From Candidatus Bathyarchaeota archaeon (GTDB taxonomy: Archaea; Thermoproteota; Bathyarchaeia; 40CM-2-53-6): a DNA stretch of 22,069 nt. The stretch spans positions 1 through 22,069 of the forward strand of contig VBBH01000107.1 in the NCBI GenBank assembly GCA_005888695.1, read 5' to 3'. This document shows, piece after piece, positions 6,742 through 13,671 of this stretch (its first letter is position 1; the number at the start of each line of letters is the position of its first letter). The notes beneath the pieces were generated by a model. The model saw nothing but the letters and a program-made list of their open reading frames with translations. It had not been told where the DNA came from and ran no database searches. Position numbers and translations under genes: made by a program.

Positions 6742-7551
6742 CTAGTTCTGGAACTGGCTCATGCTCGCCTGTAGCGGACCCGGTTGGGTACTGAGAGCCT
6801 TCCAATCCAACTGGGCAAGTCCGGCTAGTCTTCGGAATTCGTTGACAGAGCCTGGACCGAAGCCAGCGAAGTGGTTGTTGAAGAAGACGTAGCCCTGCTT
6901 GAACAGGTCACGCTTCTCCTCTAAAGCATCGACCCATTTTTTCATGACTTGTTCTTGGTCCCGCTGGATACCGCTGAACTCTGTTATCTCCCGGTCGCCA
7001 ACTAGACGAAGGTACATGGTGTTGGAGGTGGTTTCGGGCGGAGTGGAAGCGTATTGGTTCTCGGACCAGGCAAGAATGACATTCTGGGATTCTAGCTGTT
7101 CGTAGATTTCCGGTTTGAACCAAGACTTGTTCCTGAACTCTACTGCGTGCTGATATTTTCCGTCTAATTGTCCAAGGAACTTTTGAAATGTCTCGCCATA
7201 CTTCTTTTGGTTGAAAGAGGGCGGGAGCTGAATCAATAATGGGCCAAGCTTTTCACGGAGTTGGCTCATCGAGGCATAGAACCGTTCCAGTTGCTGGATC
7301 GCGTCCCGAAGCTTCAATTCATGAGTGATCTTTTTCGGAAACTTGGCCGTGAACCGGAAATTGTCACCAGTAGCTCGCTTCCAGTTTGAGACCATGCCAG
7401 AGGATGGGGTACGGTAGAAGGTCGAGTCAACCTCGACAGAGTCAAATATGCTCGCATAGAGCCTCAGATAGTCACTGGGCTGGGCGTCTTTTGGGTAAAA
7501 TGGTCCTATCCAATCCTTGTAAGACCATCCGCTGCAACCAACCCGCAACAT
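6742..7551 (-). CDS. DUF72 family protein (TIM-barrel-like)
   Basis: A 269-residue member of the DUF72 (YecE-like) family, widespread in bacteria and archaea and of unknown biochemical activity. Family landmarks are visible: VGCSGWSYKDWIGPFYP at the N-terminus, FDSVEVDSTFYRTPS, FRFTAKFPKKITHE, GPLLIQLPPSFN, HAVEFRNKSW, YLRLVGDR and GYVFFNNHFAGFGPG near the C-terminus. These match the conserved beta-strand ends of the predicted barrel, so the gene appears intact. The ATG at 7551 is preferred; the frame extends to a TTG at 7569 that would add six residues without conservation. It leads an operon-like pair with the winged-helix gene. Confidence 0.92.
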   Translation of the reverse strand: MLRVGCSGWSYKDWIGPFYPKDAQPSDYLRLYASIFDSVEVDSTFYRTPSSGMVSNWKRATGDNFRFTAKFPKKITHELKLRDAIQQLERFYASMSQLREKLGPLLIQLPPSFNQKKYGETFQKFLGQLDGKYQHAVEFRNKSWFKPEIYEQLESQNVILAWSENQYASTPPETTSNTMYLRLVGDREITEFSGIQRDQEQVMKKWVDALEEKRDLFKQGYVFFNNHFAGFGPGSVNEFRRLAGLAQLDWKALSTQPGPLQASMSQFQN

Positions 7552-7730
7552 GGAAGGTTCCAATGGCAAACCTTGTCAGCCAGCAGTAGAACAACCAGTC
7601 ATTCTATTGGTTAAAGGGATTCGGTTGAGTGTCCAACTAACAAGCGAGCCGTGTCCACGCTGCGCAGATCGTGGTAGTGCTGGATGTCTAATTTTCTCCA
7701 TGTGGAATGGTTTAATGGCCGGAAAAAGTA

Positions 7731-7968
7731 ATGCCAAGGATCGTTGACATCAGTGGCCCGACGTGCACCAACTGCCAGAGAATACCACTCTGCAGATTAG
7801 AACTCTCAGTCGACCTTTTTGGGGCGACGTCAGCCTGAGATCTATCTTCATCGATATCGGTCTCCACTTTGTAAAGCACTCAGGGCATCCGTCGATGACT
7901 TCCGAAAATCGCACACCCTCGTAACACCTCAAATAGGATCCCCTGGAATCACAGAGCTCAAGCACTAG
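7731..7968 (+). pseudogene. Small Cys/His (zinc-binding-like) gene split by a 1-nt frameshift
   Basis: ATG at 7731 opens MPRIVDISGPTCTNC..., which continues to VDLFG and then stops at 7836. Skipping one G in the T5G4 run (7816-7824) joins it to a frame with no stop for 47 codons: RRQPEIYLHRYRSPLCKALR..., ending TAG 7966-7968, one base before the epimerase ATG. The joined 78-residue product has Cys12, Cys15, Cys21, His40 and Cys47, as in small zinc-binding proteins, and an amphipathic helix SPLCKALRASVDDFRKS. The junction falls between VDLFG and RRQPEIYLH, which read well together. Causes could be a sequencing or assembly indel in the homopolymer, a real mutation, or +1 frameshifting. The family was not recognised. 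A GTG-started frame on the opposite strand (7750-7965) competes but is less coherent. Confidence 0.5.
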
Positions 7969-7969
7969 A

Positions 7970-8899
7970 ATGCATCAGAAAATCGTCGTCACTGGTGGTG
8001 CCGGGTTCCTCGGCAGTCATCTAGTCGAAGCTCTAATAGAGAAGAATTTTCAAGTTGTTGTATTGGACGATTTCTCCTCGGGCAAACTATCCAACCTGAA
8101 GATGGTTGCAAACAATCCTCGGCTCAAGATCGTCAAGGGCGACATAAGGGAGAAAGGGACCGTTCAGCATCTGCTCAAACATACCGCCGTAGTATTTCAT
8201 GAGGCCGCAGACGTCAGTGTCCTCAAGTCGATAAGGAACCCCGGCCTAACTAATGATGTAAACGTCAATGGGACACTGAGTCTACTGCGGTCAGCCGTCA
8301 AGAACCATGTCGGTCGCTTCATCAACGCGTCATCAGCTGCAGTATATGGGGATCAGGGGGACGTGCGGAATAGTGAGAAGATGCTTCCACGACCTGTTTC
8401 GCCTTACGCAGTTTCCAAACTGGCCTCTGAGAATTATTGCGAAGCCTTCTATGAAACGTATGGGTTGGACACTGTCTCCTTACGATATTTCAATGTTTAT
8501 GGTCCAAGACAAAGATCGGGACAATACTCGGGAGTCATAACCTCATTTCTCAAAAGAGCTAGGGCCGGATTGCCCCCAATTATCTATGGTGATGGAGGTC
8601 AGACACGTGACTTCATCCATGTCTCAGATGTCGTACAAGGAAACCTGCTTGCGATGAAGAACGATCAGGCTGTGGGAAATATTTTCAATATCGGAACGGG
8701 AAAATCCGTTTCAATTAGCAGCCTAGCAAGAATGATCATCGGCTTGTCGGGTCGCCGAGGTTTGAATTCTATATCAAAGAATGCAAAGCTTGGAGACCTG
8801 AGACACAGTTGTGCCGACATTACAAAGTCTAAGAGACTTCTCGATTACGCTCCGCGTATCTCACTGTCTGAAGGCCTGCAGAGAATCGTGCAGGGGTAG
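7970..8899 (+). CDS. NAD-dependent UDP-sugar epimerase (GalE-like, extended SDR)
   Basis: A 309-residue extended short-chain dehydrogenase/reductase. The NAD-binding loop is TGGAGFLG (Gly9, Gly12, Gly15); the acidic residues Asp33/Asp34 after beta-2 select NAD. Further landmarks are GDIRE, VFHEAADVSV, NASSAAVYGD (active-site Ser/Thr region), Tyr146-x3-Lys150 (YAVSK), LRYFNVYGPRQ and DGGQTRDFIHVSDV. These are standard for UDP-glucose/UDP-glucuronate 4-epimerases; the exact sugar cannot be read from the sequence. The product would feed surface polysaccharide or protein glycosylation. It begins one base after the stop of the frameshifted small Cys/His gene, so it was probably translated as the second gene of a pair. 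No glycosyltransferase is adjacent. Confidence 0.92.
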   Translation: MHQKIVVTGGAGFLGSHLVEALIEKNFQVVVLDDFSSGKLSNLKMVANNPRLKIVKGDIREKGTVQHLLKHTAVVFHEAADVSVLKSIRNPGLTNDVNVNGTLSLLRSAVKNHVGRFINASSAAVYGDQGDVRNSEKMLPRPVSPYAVSKLASENYCEAFYETYGLDTVSLRYFNVYGPRQRSGQYSGVITSFLKRARAGLPPIIYGDGGQTRDFIHVSDVVQGNLLAMKNDQAVGNIFNIGTGKSVSISSLARMIIGLSGRRGLNSISKNAKLGDLRHSCADITKSKRLLDYAPRISLSEGLQRIVQG

Positions 8900-8925
8900 C
8901 TAGTTTTTCGCCATAATTGAGGTTC

Positions 8926-9110
8926 TCAAATTCGGGCGCTAATCTGGCGATTGCTTATCACTCGTTTAAGATTGGTCGAATGTGTTTCAACACATCGTGC
9001 GACTGCCAACCTTGGTAATATCCGGCTCCTCCAAATTGTTCATGAACAGCAGCGAGTTTGAGGGTTTTTTGATATTCTGGAAATAGTTCCAGAAATAATA
9101 AGACTCTTTT
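8926..9110 (-). pseudogene. Decayed copy of the small winged-helix-like gene at 20831-21184
   Basis: On the minus strand from 9110 the frame reads KRVLLFLELFPEYQKTLKLA, then AVHEQFGG..., then YYQGWQSHDV. This matches the product at 20831-21184, which has LFLAKFPEYVKVLRLAINHE and NYQGWQWHDV at the same spacing to within one residue. After GWQSHDV the frame runs into a stop at 8958-8960. Removing two bases (a GT duplication in GATGTGTTG) restores HSTNLKRVISNRQIS, comparable to HPTKLIRLVTEGIAKI in the intact copy, ending at TGA 8926-8928. There is no usable start codon before the conserved part, and the C-terminal wing is missing. The gene is therefore dead: frameshifted and cut at both ends. 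Confidence 0.7.
9075..9094. repeat. Perfect 8-bp inverted repeat
   Basis: TTCTGGAA (9075-9082), loop ATAG, TTCCAGAA (9087-9094). It lies inside the decayed gene and just before a strong plus-strand TATA-like TTTTTTATACC (9107-9117). It may be chance from the codons of LELFPEY or a remnant operator. Confidence 0.5.
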
Positions 9111-9231
9111 TTATACCAGGCGAGGCGCATCGCGGAGGACGAGTTTCTTAGTCTCGACTCTTGCTCGAGGGCTTGTTGTCACAGAAGAACCGCATCGGAT
9201 ATCAGCTTATCGAAGATAAGCCTTAGAGCAC
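9107..9231 (+). other. Orphan TATA-like box and downstream hairpin, possible small RNA
   Basis: A T-rich box TTTTTTATACC (9107-9117) resembles a strong archaeal TATA element and would start a transcript near 9140. No open frame follows. A perfect hairpin GCTTATC-gaa-GATAAGC (9205-9221) and the CTCGA/TCGAG pair near 9150-9170 are the only structures seen. The rest of 8900-9431 outside the decayed gene and the hairpins shows no gene. Whether an RNA is made is unknown. Confidence 0.25.
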
Positions 9232-9382
9232 CAGATTTACCGACTACCTCATGATTAGGTCAGGATGCCATTCGATAGAACATTAAACACAATACTACCC
9301 AGTTGTCATATGAGGTGACTTTCTCCTTGGGCAAGGGCGATCCTATTCCCCCAGGTCCTTTCAAGCCGCCGGGTGTCTAACC

Positions 9383-9403
9383 GAAGAGCCTATGAGGCTC
9401 TTC
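9383..9403. promoter_or_regulatory. Perfect 9-bp hairpin/operator-like repeat upstream of the Lrp-like regulator
   Basis: GAAGAGCCT (9383-9391), loop ATG, AGGCTCTTC (9395-9403), followed by a T-rich tract CTTCTTTTTT (9411-9420) and the regulator's ATG at 9432. Read as DNA it is a dyad such as dimeric Lrp/AsnC-type regulators bind, suggesting autoregulation. Read as RNA it looks like a terminator or attenuator in the leader. Both readings are inference. Confidence 0.55.
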
Positions 9404-9431
9404 TTACTCCCTTCTTTTTTGTTCACGGCTC

Positions 9432-10637
9432 ATGATTCCTACCGCCGACGAATATTTCCGAAAAATCCATCAGACTTTTGCTCTCTTGGACGCGAATAAC
9501 ATCAGAATATTTCGATCGATGAAGAAGCACGGCCCTCGAAATCTACAACTTATTGCTCGTGATACGGGCATACCATATCCTACCGTATTCGCTAGAGTTT
9601 CCAGACTCGAGAAGGGTGGGGGGATATTTCATGCATGGGCAAATCCGAATCACTCGAGGATCGGTCTCTCTAGAGCTATGGTCCTAGTCAATCCTACCCC
9701 TGGAAAGGATCTCTTGGCTAGAGAGGCGTTGAGGATTCCGGGCTACTGGATTAGGATCATTCGCAGCATGGGCGAGTGCAACGGCTACTACTCTATCCAT
9801 GCGGTCCCCACCAGCAATACCCGAGAGTTCGAACAGTATCTGGAACAATTTGTTCCCTTGGGATTAGCGTCTAGCGTCCGTGTTTATTGGATGGAGGAAC
9901 AGAACTCGACGATTTCCAATTTCGACTATTATGATCCGGAGAAGGGAAAGTGGAGATTCGAATGGAATGATTGGTTGTCAACCTTGTCGGAGGATTCTAC
10001 GAAGCCTGGCAAGTTAGCGCCGCCCGAGAATAGATCCACTGTTGCGTCCTTTGACAAGAAGGACCTGATTATCCTGAAGGAGCTCAACAAGGATGCGAGG
10101 ATTAAGCTTGCCGATTTCGCAAGAATGTTCAAGATTACGCTTCCCGCGGCGAAATATCGTTTTGATAGGATCAAGGAGAAAGGACTCATCAGCGAATACG
10201 TTATCGACCTCGTACCTTACTCGCCACTGATCTCTGACATGTACGAGGTCCGATTGGACTTCAAAACTGAGAGTCAAATGTTGGCCAAAAGGACGATCTT
10301 GAACAAGATACCATTTATTCTGCATCACTCATTGATCCGAGGGATTAACTCGATCACAACAAGAGTCTATCTTCCACGCGGCGAAATGAACAATCTCATT
10401 ACACTTCTCTCCACTCTTGTCAGAAGAGGAGTATTGAACAACTACACTTCGTTATGGCTTGATCCCATGACCATAACGAGCCAGACCTTCTCCTATGAGT
10501 ACTGGCAGGATGGTAAGGGATGGCAGTACGATAACAGGGATTACAATGAACAACTGCAGAATATCCTCTCGACGTCTGAGAAGGCGCTTAGAGACTTGGC
10601 AGCGTTCCAACCAATGTCGATAGCGACGATGCTGTAG
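9432..10637 (+). CDS. Tandem Lrp/AsnC-like transcriptional regulator (two HTH domains)
   Basis: A 401-residue protein with an internally duplicated Lrp/AsnC plan. HTH 1 spans about 18-61 (NIRIFRSMKKHGP..., with IARDTGIPYPTVFARVSRLE). A beta-rich effector-like region follows to about 165. HTH 2 spans about 208-257 (DKKDLIILKELNKDARIKLA, then FKITLPAAKYRFDRIKEKGL), followed by a second effector-like region to about 345. The DLIILKELNKDARIKLADFA opening is nearly the textbook Lrp helix-turn-helix start. A single chain could mimic an Lrp dimer on DNA. The ligand is unknown. A perfect 9-bp dyad lies 28 nt upstream of the ATG. The 37-bp gap to the convergent KaiC-like gene leaves no room for other features. 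Confidence 0.85.
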   Translation: MIPTADEYFRKIHQTFALLDANNIRIFRSMKKHGPRNLQLIARDTGIPYPTVFARVSRLEKGGGIFHAWANPNHSRIGLSRAMVLVNPTPGKDLLAREALRIPGYWIRIIRSMGECNGYYSIHAVPTSNTREFEQYLEQFVPLGLASSVRVYWMEEQNSTISNFDYYDPEKGKWRFEWNDWLSTLSEDSTKPGKLAPPENRSTVASFDKKDLIILKELNKDARIKLADFARMFKITLPAAKYRFDRIKEKGLISEYVIDLVPYSPLISDMYEVRLDFKTESQMLAKRTILNKIPFILHHSLIRGINSITTRVYLPRGEMNNLITLLSTLVRRGVLNNYTSLWLDPMTITSQTFSYEYWQDGKGWQYDNRDYNEQLQNILSTSEKALRDLAAFQPMSIATML

Positions 10638-10674
10638 AATCCGGAAACAGCCTCGCTCAGATCGGTCGATTCCT

Positions 10675-11475
10675 CTACAATATCGGAGAGCTTGAGAATA
10701 CTAATCCTTGATTGGTAAGTTGATAGAAGTAGCCTCTGGATGGTGCGATGCTCCGGCCCATCCTCAACACTTTCAGTATGCCTCCTCGAACCAATACTTC
10801 TCCGGTTCTTTTCTTCATCTCTATCACTCCATCTGCCAAGTTCACGCTTGCATTCTCTAATTGTTCACTGACGACCTCCGTGTGTAGAACCGAGAATGTT
10901 ACGGCCTTGGCAACTCTCGTGGCGAACCTCATCACCTGTACATATTGCAAGACTCGTCGAGGCTCTGCCAGCAAGAAGAACGGAGTGATGCTGTCGAGTA
11001 TGATCACTTTTCTATGCCCTGTCGGCTTCAAAGCAAAACTCCGACCGTAATCGAGAAGATCTTGGAATTTCATCGTCTCCTCCAAGACATCTTCGGGATC
11101 CATATGGGGCAAAGACTCGGCCAGCTTCTCCGCCCCCTTGCTGAACATGTCCACGAATACAAGCCGCTCCTCGGCTTCCAAGCTCGGGACTTGCAAGTTA
11201 TGATCCTCCAGTCCAAGACGCACAACGTCGGCAGGATCGTCGATGCAATAGTACAATAGGTCCGAACCTTGCCTGAGAGAGTTCACGGCCAGTTCTCTAA
11301 CTAGCGCCGATTTTCCACTCCCTATCGGTCCCATCAGAACCACTGCCGATGGTCTAGGTAATCCTCCTCCCGTAATCTGGTCGAGTATGGCGATGCCTGT
11401 AGGCATCAGCGCTTCCTGTCGATGGTCAGCTCGGTCTCGTTCGTTGAGGGAAGGAGCGTCCAAGCTAAGTCTCAT
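10675..11475 (-). CDS. KaiC/RAD55-like RecA-superfamily ATPase
   Basis: A 266-residue single-domain ATPase of the archaeal KaiC/RAD55 (COG0467) group. After GIAILDQITGGGLP (27-40), the typical entry of this family, comes Walker A GPIGSGKS (49-56). Walker B is KVIILDSITPF near 155-165. C-terminal strands GVIEMKK, VLRGGILKVLRMG and GYFYQLTNQGLVF match the usual closing sheet. Such proteins act as nucleotide-dependent switches in archaeal signalling, motility and DNA metabolism; the partner here is unknown. No FlaH/ArlH neighbours are present, so a motility role is not supported. Start ATG 11475; Met24 is a possible shorter start. It is divergent from the PRPP synthetase and convergent with the Lrp-like regulator. 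Confidence 0.85.
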   Translation of the reverse strand: MRLSLDAPSLNERDRADHRQEALMPTGIAILDQITGGGLPRPSAVVLMGPIGSGKSALVRELAVNSLRQGSDLLYYCIDDPADVVRLGLEDHNLQVPSLEAEERLVFVDMFSKGAEKLAESLPHMDPEDVLEETMKFQDLLDYGRSFALKPTGHRKVIILDSITPFFLLAEPRRVLQYVQVMRFATRVAKAVTFSVLHTEVVSEQLENASVNLADGVIEMKKRTGEVLVRGGILKVLRMGRSIAPSRGYFYQLTNQGLVFSSSPIL

Positions 11476-11583
11476 GAAGCATATGGCTGATGAGGCATGT
11501 AACAGTACCGGTCAAAGCAGGATATACCACGCTATTCTGCACAGGCCAACTCCCAGAACGTTATCAAGGGTCGAGGGCATCTA

Positions 11584-11593
11584 GTTTTTATTT
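11584..11593 (+). promoter_or_regulatory. TATA box for PRPP synthetase gene
   Basis: GTTTTTATTT lies about 48 nt before the ATG at 11637, implying initiation near 11615 and a leader of about 22 nt. It supports the ATG at 11637 over upstream in-frame extension to 11490. Confidence 0.45.
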
Positions 11594-11636
11594 GCCCGGA
11601 CGATTCTCGCGGGTTCCGGAGTCTCTCGAACGAAAA

Positions 11637-12530
11637 ATGATCGTCCTCGGTGGGTCTGCCTCAATCGATCTGGCAGGGAAGGTGGCTAAGACGTTGAACG
11701 CGAAGCACGAAGAGTTGGAGATCAAGAGATTCCCTGACGGTGAAAAATACGTGAGGATCCTTGATGATGTTAAGGATCAGAATATTGTCATTGTGCAATC
11801 ACTGTACCGGAACCCGGATGAGTATATCATGGAACTCCTACTTTTGGTAGATGCTCTAAGAGACTTGGGAGCGAGTTCTATCACCGGGGTCGTACCATAT
11901 CTAGCATACGCCCGACAGGATGCCAGATTCAAGCCTGGTGAGGCAGTAAGCAGCCTTACGATAGCCAAGCTCTTCGAGACTGTCGGAATGACATCCTTCA
12001 TGACCGTTGACACTCATCTTCACCGTTTGGAGGATGTTTCCAAGGTTTTCCATATTCCCGCACACAATCTTTCGGCAATGCCCTTGCTGGGAAAGTATGC
12101 TCAGCAGAATCTCAACCCCAAGAAGCCGGTTGTTGTTGGACCTGACGAAGAAGCTGAGCCTTGGGCCGCAATGGTTGCCAAGGAATTGGACGCGGAACAC
12201 ACGGTCTTCCATAAGAAGAGAGTCTCGTCGACGAAGGTCGAGATCGACACTGGGGATGTAGAATTCGAAGGAAGGGATGTTGTATTTGCCGACGACATCA
12301 TCAGCACTGGTGGAACGATCGCTGAGTCAGCAAGGGCATGCACGAAGAAAGGAGCTAAGAGGATTTTCGCTCTCTGTACTCATCCAGTCTTGGCTGAAGG
12401 AGCCCTTGAGCGAATGAAAAATGCTGGAGTTAGAAGGGTGATAGGGACTGACACGATTCCAAGCAATGTTAGCAAGGTCACGGTCGCTCCTGTGATAGCC
12501 GAGGGAATCAGAAAGACCAACCGGAACTAG
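11637..12530 (+). CDS. prs: Ribose-phosphate pyrophosphokinase (PRPP synthetase)
   Basis: Transfers pyrophosphate from ATP to ribose 5-phosphate, making PRPP for purine, pyrimidine, His and Trp synthesis. With the ATG at 11637 the product has 297 residues, the short form usual in archaea. Landmarks: KRFPDGEKYVRI (30-41), VVPYLAYARQDARF (ATP-binding flexible region), VDTHLH (124-129), VVGPDEEAEPWA, and the PRPP loop DDIISTGGT (219-227). The frame is open upstream to 11490, but that part shows no conservation and would run past the TATA-like box at 11584. The enzyme acts directly downstream of RpiA, encoded 7 kb away in the window. The gene stands alone and is divergent from the KaiC-like gene. 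Confidence 0.96.
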   Translation: MIVLGGSASIDLAGKVAKTLNAKHEELEIKRFPDGEKYVRILDDVKDQNIVIVQSLYRNPDEYIMELLLLVDALRDLGASSITGVVPYLAYARQDARFKPGEAVSSLTIAKLFETVGMTSFMTVDTHLHRLEDVSKVFHIPAHNLSAMPLLGKYAQQNLNPKKPVVVGPDEEAEPWAAMVAKELDAEHTVFHKKRVSSTKVEIDTGDVEFEGRDVVFADDIISTGGTIAESARACTKKGAKRIFALCTHPVLAEGALERMKNAGVRRVIGTDTIPSNVSKVTVAPVIAEGIRKTNRN

Positions 12531-12699
12531 AAAGCGGATCTGACAAAGAAACGGATCACTAGGTCCCCCGAGGAATCGTGTGTTCAGGAAACTGCTAGCA
12601 GATTCTGGCTACATCTGTGAAAAACTGACTAATTCGACCTTGACAAGGGCCTGAAGGCTCGTCTAATCGTAGATCCCTTCCTGAAACCAGTCCACAGCG

Positions 12700-12708
12700 C
12701 TTAAAAAG
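12700..12708 (+). promoter_or_regulatory. TATA box for the membrane C2H2 protein
   Basis: CTTAAAAAG is centred about 31 nt before the ATG at 12735, the spacing expected for a leaderless or nearly leaderless archaeal transcript. Confidence 0.55.
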
Positions 12709-12734
12709 GCAGATCCTACTCAAGGCTGGACAAG

Positions 12735-13007
12735 ATGAACAAGAATCTTCTGATACTGGGAGTAATCCTCATCGTTGTAGGGGCAGCCGCGGCTGGCTAT
12801 TTCCTCTCGATAGGTGAAAGCGGAAGGCTCAGGACATACGGGTCCGAAGGGGTCGCCCTGCTAGGAGTACTACTAGCGATCGGGGGATTCATGATGAAGC
12901 GAAGTTCTGCAGTGACAACACAACAGTTCAGTTGTTCTAAATGTGGTGCAACTTTCAATTCCGATATGGCGCTGAAGTCGCACATGAAAGACAAACACGG
13001 AATGTAG
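12735..13007 (+). CDS. Small membrane protein with C-terminal C2H2 zinc finger
   Basis: A 90-residue protein. Residues 4-26 (LLILGVILIVVGAAAAGYFL) and about 38-53 (GVALLGVLLAIGGFMM) form two membrane helices separated by a short polar loop, then MKRSS. Residues 65-88 hold a classical C2H2 finger: CSKC, then TFNSDMALKSH and KDKH, that is Cys-x2-Cys-x12-His-x4-His. The finger most likely faces the cytosol, with both ends inside. Single C2H2 fingers are common in archaeal small proteins and may bind DNA or protein; a membrane tether is less usual. No partner can be read from the context. The gene is monocistronic with a well-placed TATA box. Confidence 0.8.
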   Translation: MNKNLLILGVILIVVGAAAAGYFLSIGESGRLRTYGSEGVALLGVLLAIGGFMMKRSSAVTTQQFSCSKCGATFNSDMALKSHMKDKHGM

Positions 13008-13081
13008 TCTACAAGACAGCCTCTGAACTATTCGCCTCTCAGTTTACAAAACATCGGACGAATATCGAAATGTCGCGTTCA

Positions 13082-13564
13082 TTAGAGGGTAGTTTCAAGC
13101 TCTATCTCGTCTCGAAGAGGAATTCCATCCCATCCTGCCAAGGGGATCTCCGGCTTAAGCAAGCGCGATTTTTCTAGCTGATTAGGATACAATGCGGCGA
13201 GGCGAAACCCTCTTTTCTGGTAGAAGCGCAGGGCATGGGTATTATCATTAGTTGTTATCAACCAAAGACGTTTGCATCCGGTAGAAATTGCTACTTTCCT
13301 AACGGCTTCTAACAATGCAGAGCCGATTCCCAGTCCTTCGGAGGCGCTGTTGAGAGTGACGATTTCACAATCTTTGTCATTGATATTGTAGGTCAACAGT
13401 CCAACTGATTTATGGTCGACGGTAGCTACGAATCCTGGCAATTTCTCAGGGTAGTGTACCCTGCCTCTCGAGACGACTCTCGTGGAGCCCCAGTGCTGTT
13501 TCATTAGCATCACTACTTTTTCTGCATCGTTGGGAGTAATGGGCCGAATCTCGAAACTCGCCAA
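13082..13564 (-). CDS. GNAT-family N-acetyltransferase
   Basis: A 160-residue acetyl-CoA-dependent acetyltransferase. FEIRPITPNDAEKVVMLM is the usual GNAT opening. The acetyl-CoA loop is EGLGIGSALLEAVRK (motif A, R/QxxGxG/A-like, here GLGIG). RLWLITTNDNTHALRFYQKRGF is the typical beta-5/alpha-4 ending. The acceptor is unknown. The frame opens as far as 13699, but that would overlap the divergent glycosylase gene and adds residues without GNAT character. TTG at 13564 starts MASFEIRP and sits 29 nt from the centre of an AT-rich TTAATAGAATAAG box (13599-13587, minus strand), which fits a leaderless start. Confidence 0.85.
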   Translation of the reverse strand: MASFEIRPITPNDAEKVVMLMKQHWGSTRVVSRGRVHYPEKLPGFVATVDHKSVGLLTYNINDKDCEIVTLNSASEGLGIGSALLEAVRKVAISTGCKRLWLITTNDNTHALRFYQKRGFRLAALYPNQLEKSRLLKPEIPLAGWDGIPLRDEIELETTL

Positions 13565-13586
13565 GTAATGGATTTCACATGACCGT

Positions 13587-13599
13587 CTTATTCTATTAA
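13587..13599 (-). promoter_or_regulatory. TATA box for the GNAT gene
   Basis: TTAATAGAATAAG on the minus strand, centred about 29 nt upstream of the TTG at 13564. It supports that TTG as a leaderless start and argues against the longer frame. Confidence 0.5.
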
Positions 13600-13626
13600 T
13601 CTTGGAGAAAGGACTGGATGGAAGAG

Positions 13627-13634
13627 CATATACG
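13627..13634 (+). promoter_or_regulatory. TATA box for the Tag-like glycosylase gene
   Basis: CATATACG about 42 nt before the ATG at 13672 and 26 nt before an in-frame TTG at 13657. It implies either a 15-nt leader or a leaderless TTG start. It lies back to back with the GNAT promoter. Confidence 0.4.
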
Positions 13635-13671
13635 TTTACTGCCTGGCTCCGGATAATTGGTCCAGACCAGT

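Noticed and set aside
7750..7965. Minus-strand GTG-started frame with four Cys (71 residues)
   Set aside because: It is antisense to the frameshifted small Cys/His gene. It starts 4 bp from the divergent epimerase ATG, leaving no room for promoters, and its sequence is less coherent than the plus-strand reading.
8976..8996. Near-palindrome ATGTGTT-tc-AACACAT
   Set aside because: It falls inside the decayed gene around the GT duplication, and the 2-nt loop cannot form an RNA hairpin as drawn. It is probably a by-product of the codons.
10675..11475. Archaellum ATPase FlaH/ArlH
   Set aside because: It shares the KaiC-like fold, but no archaellum genes are adjacent and no FlaH-specific feature was recognised.
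11490..11636. Upstream extension of PRPP synthetase
   Set aside because: The sequence before MIVLGGSAS is not conserved in type and runs past the TATA-like box at 11584.
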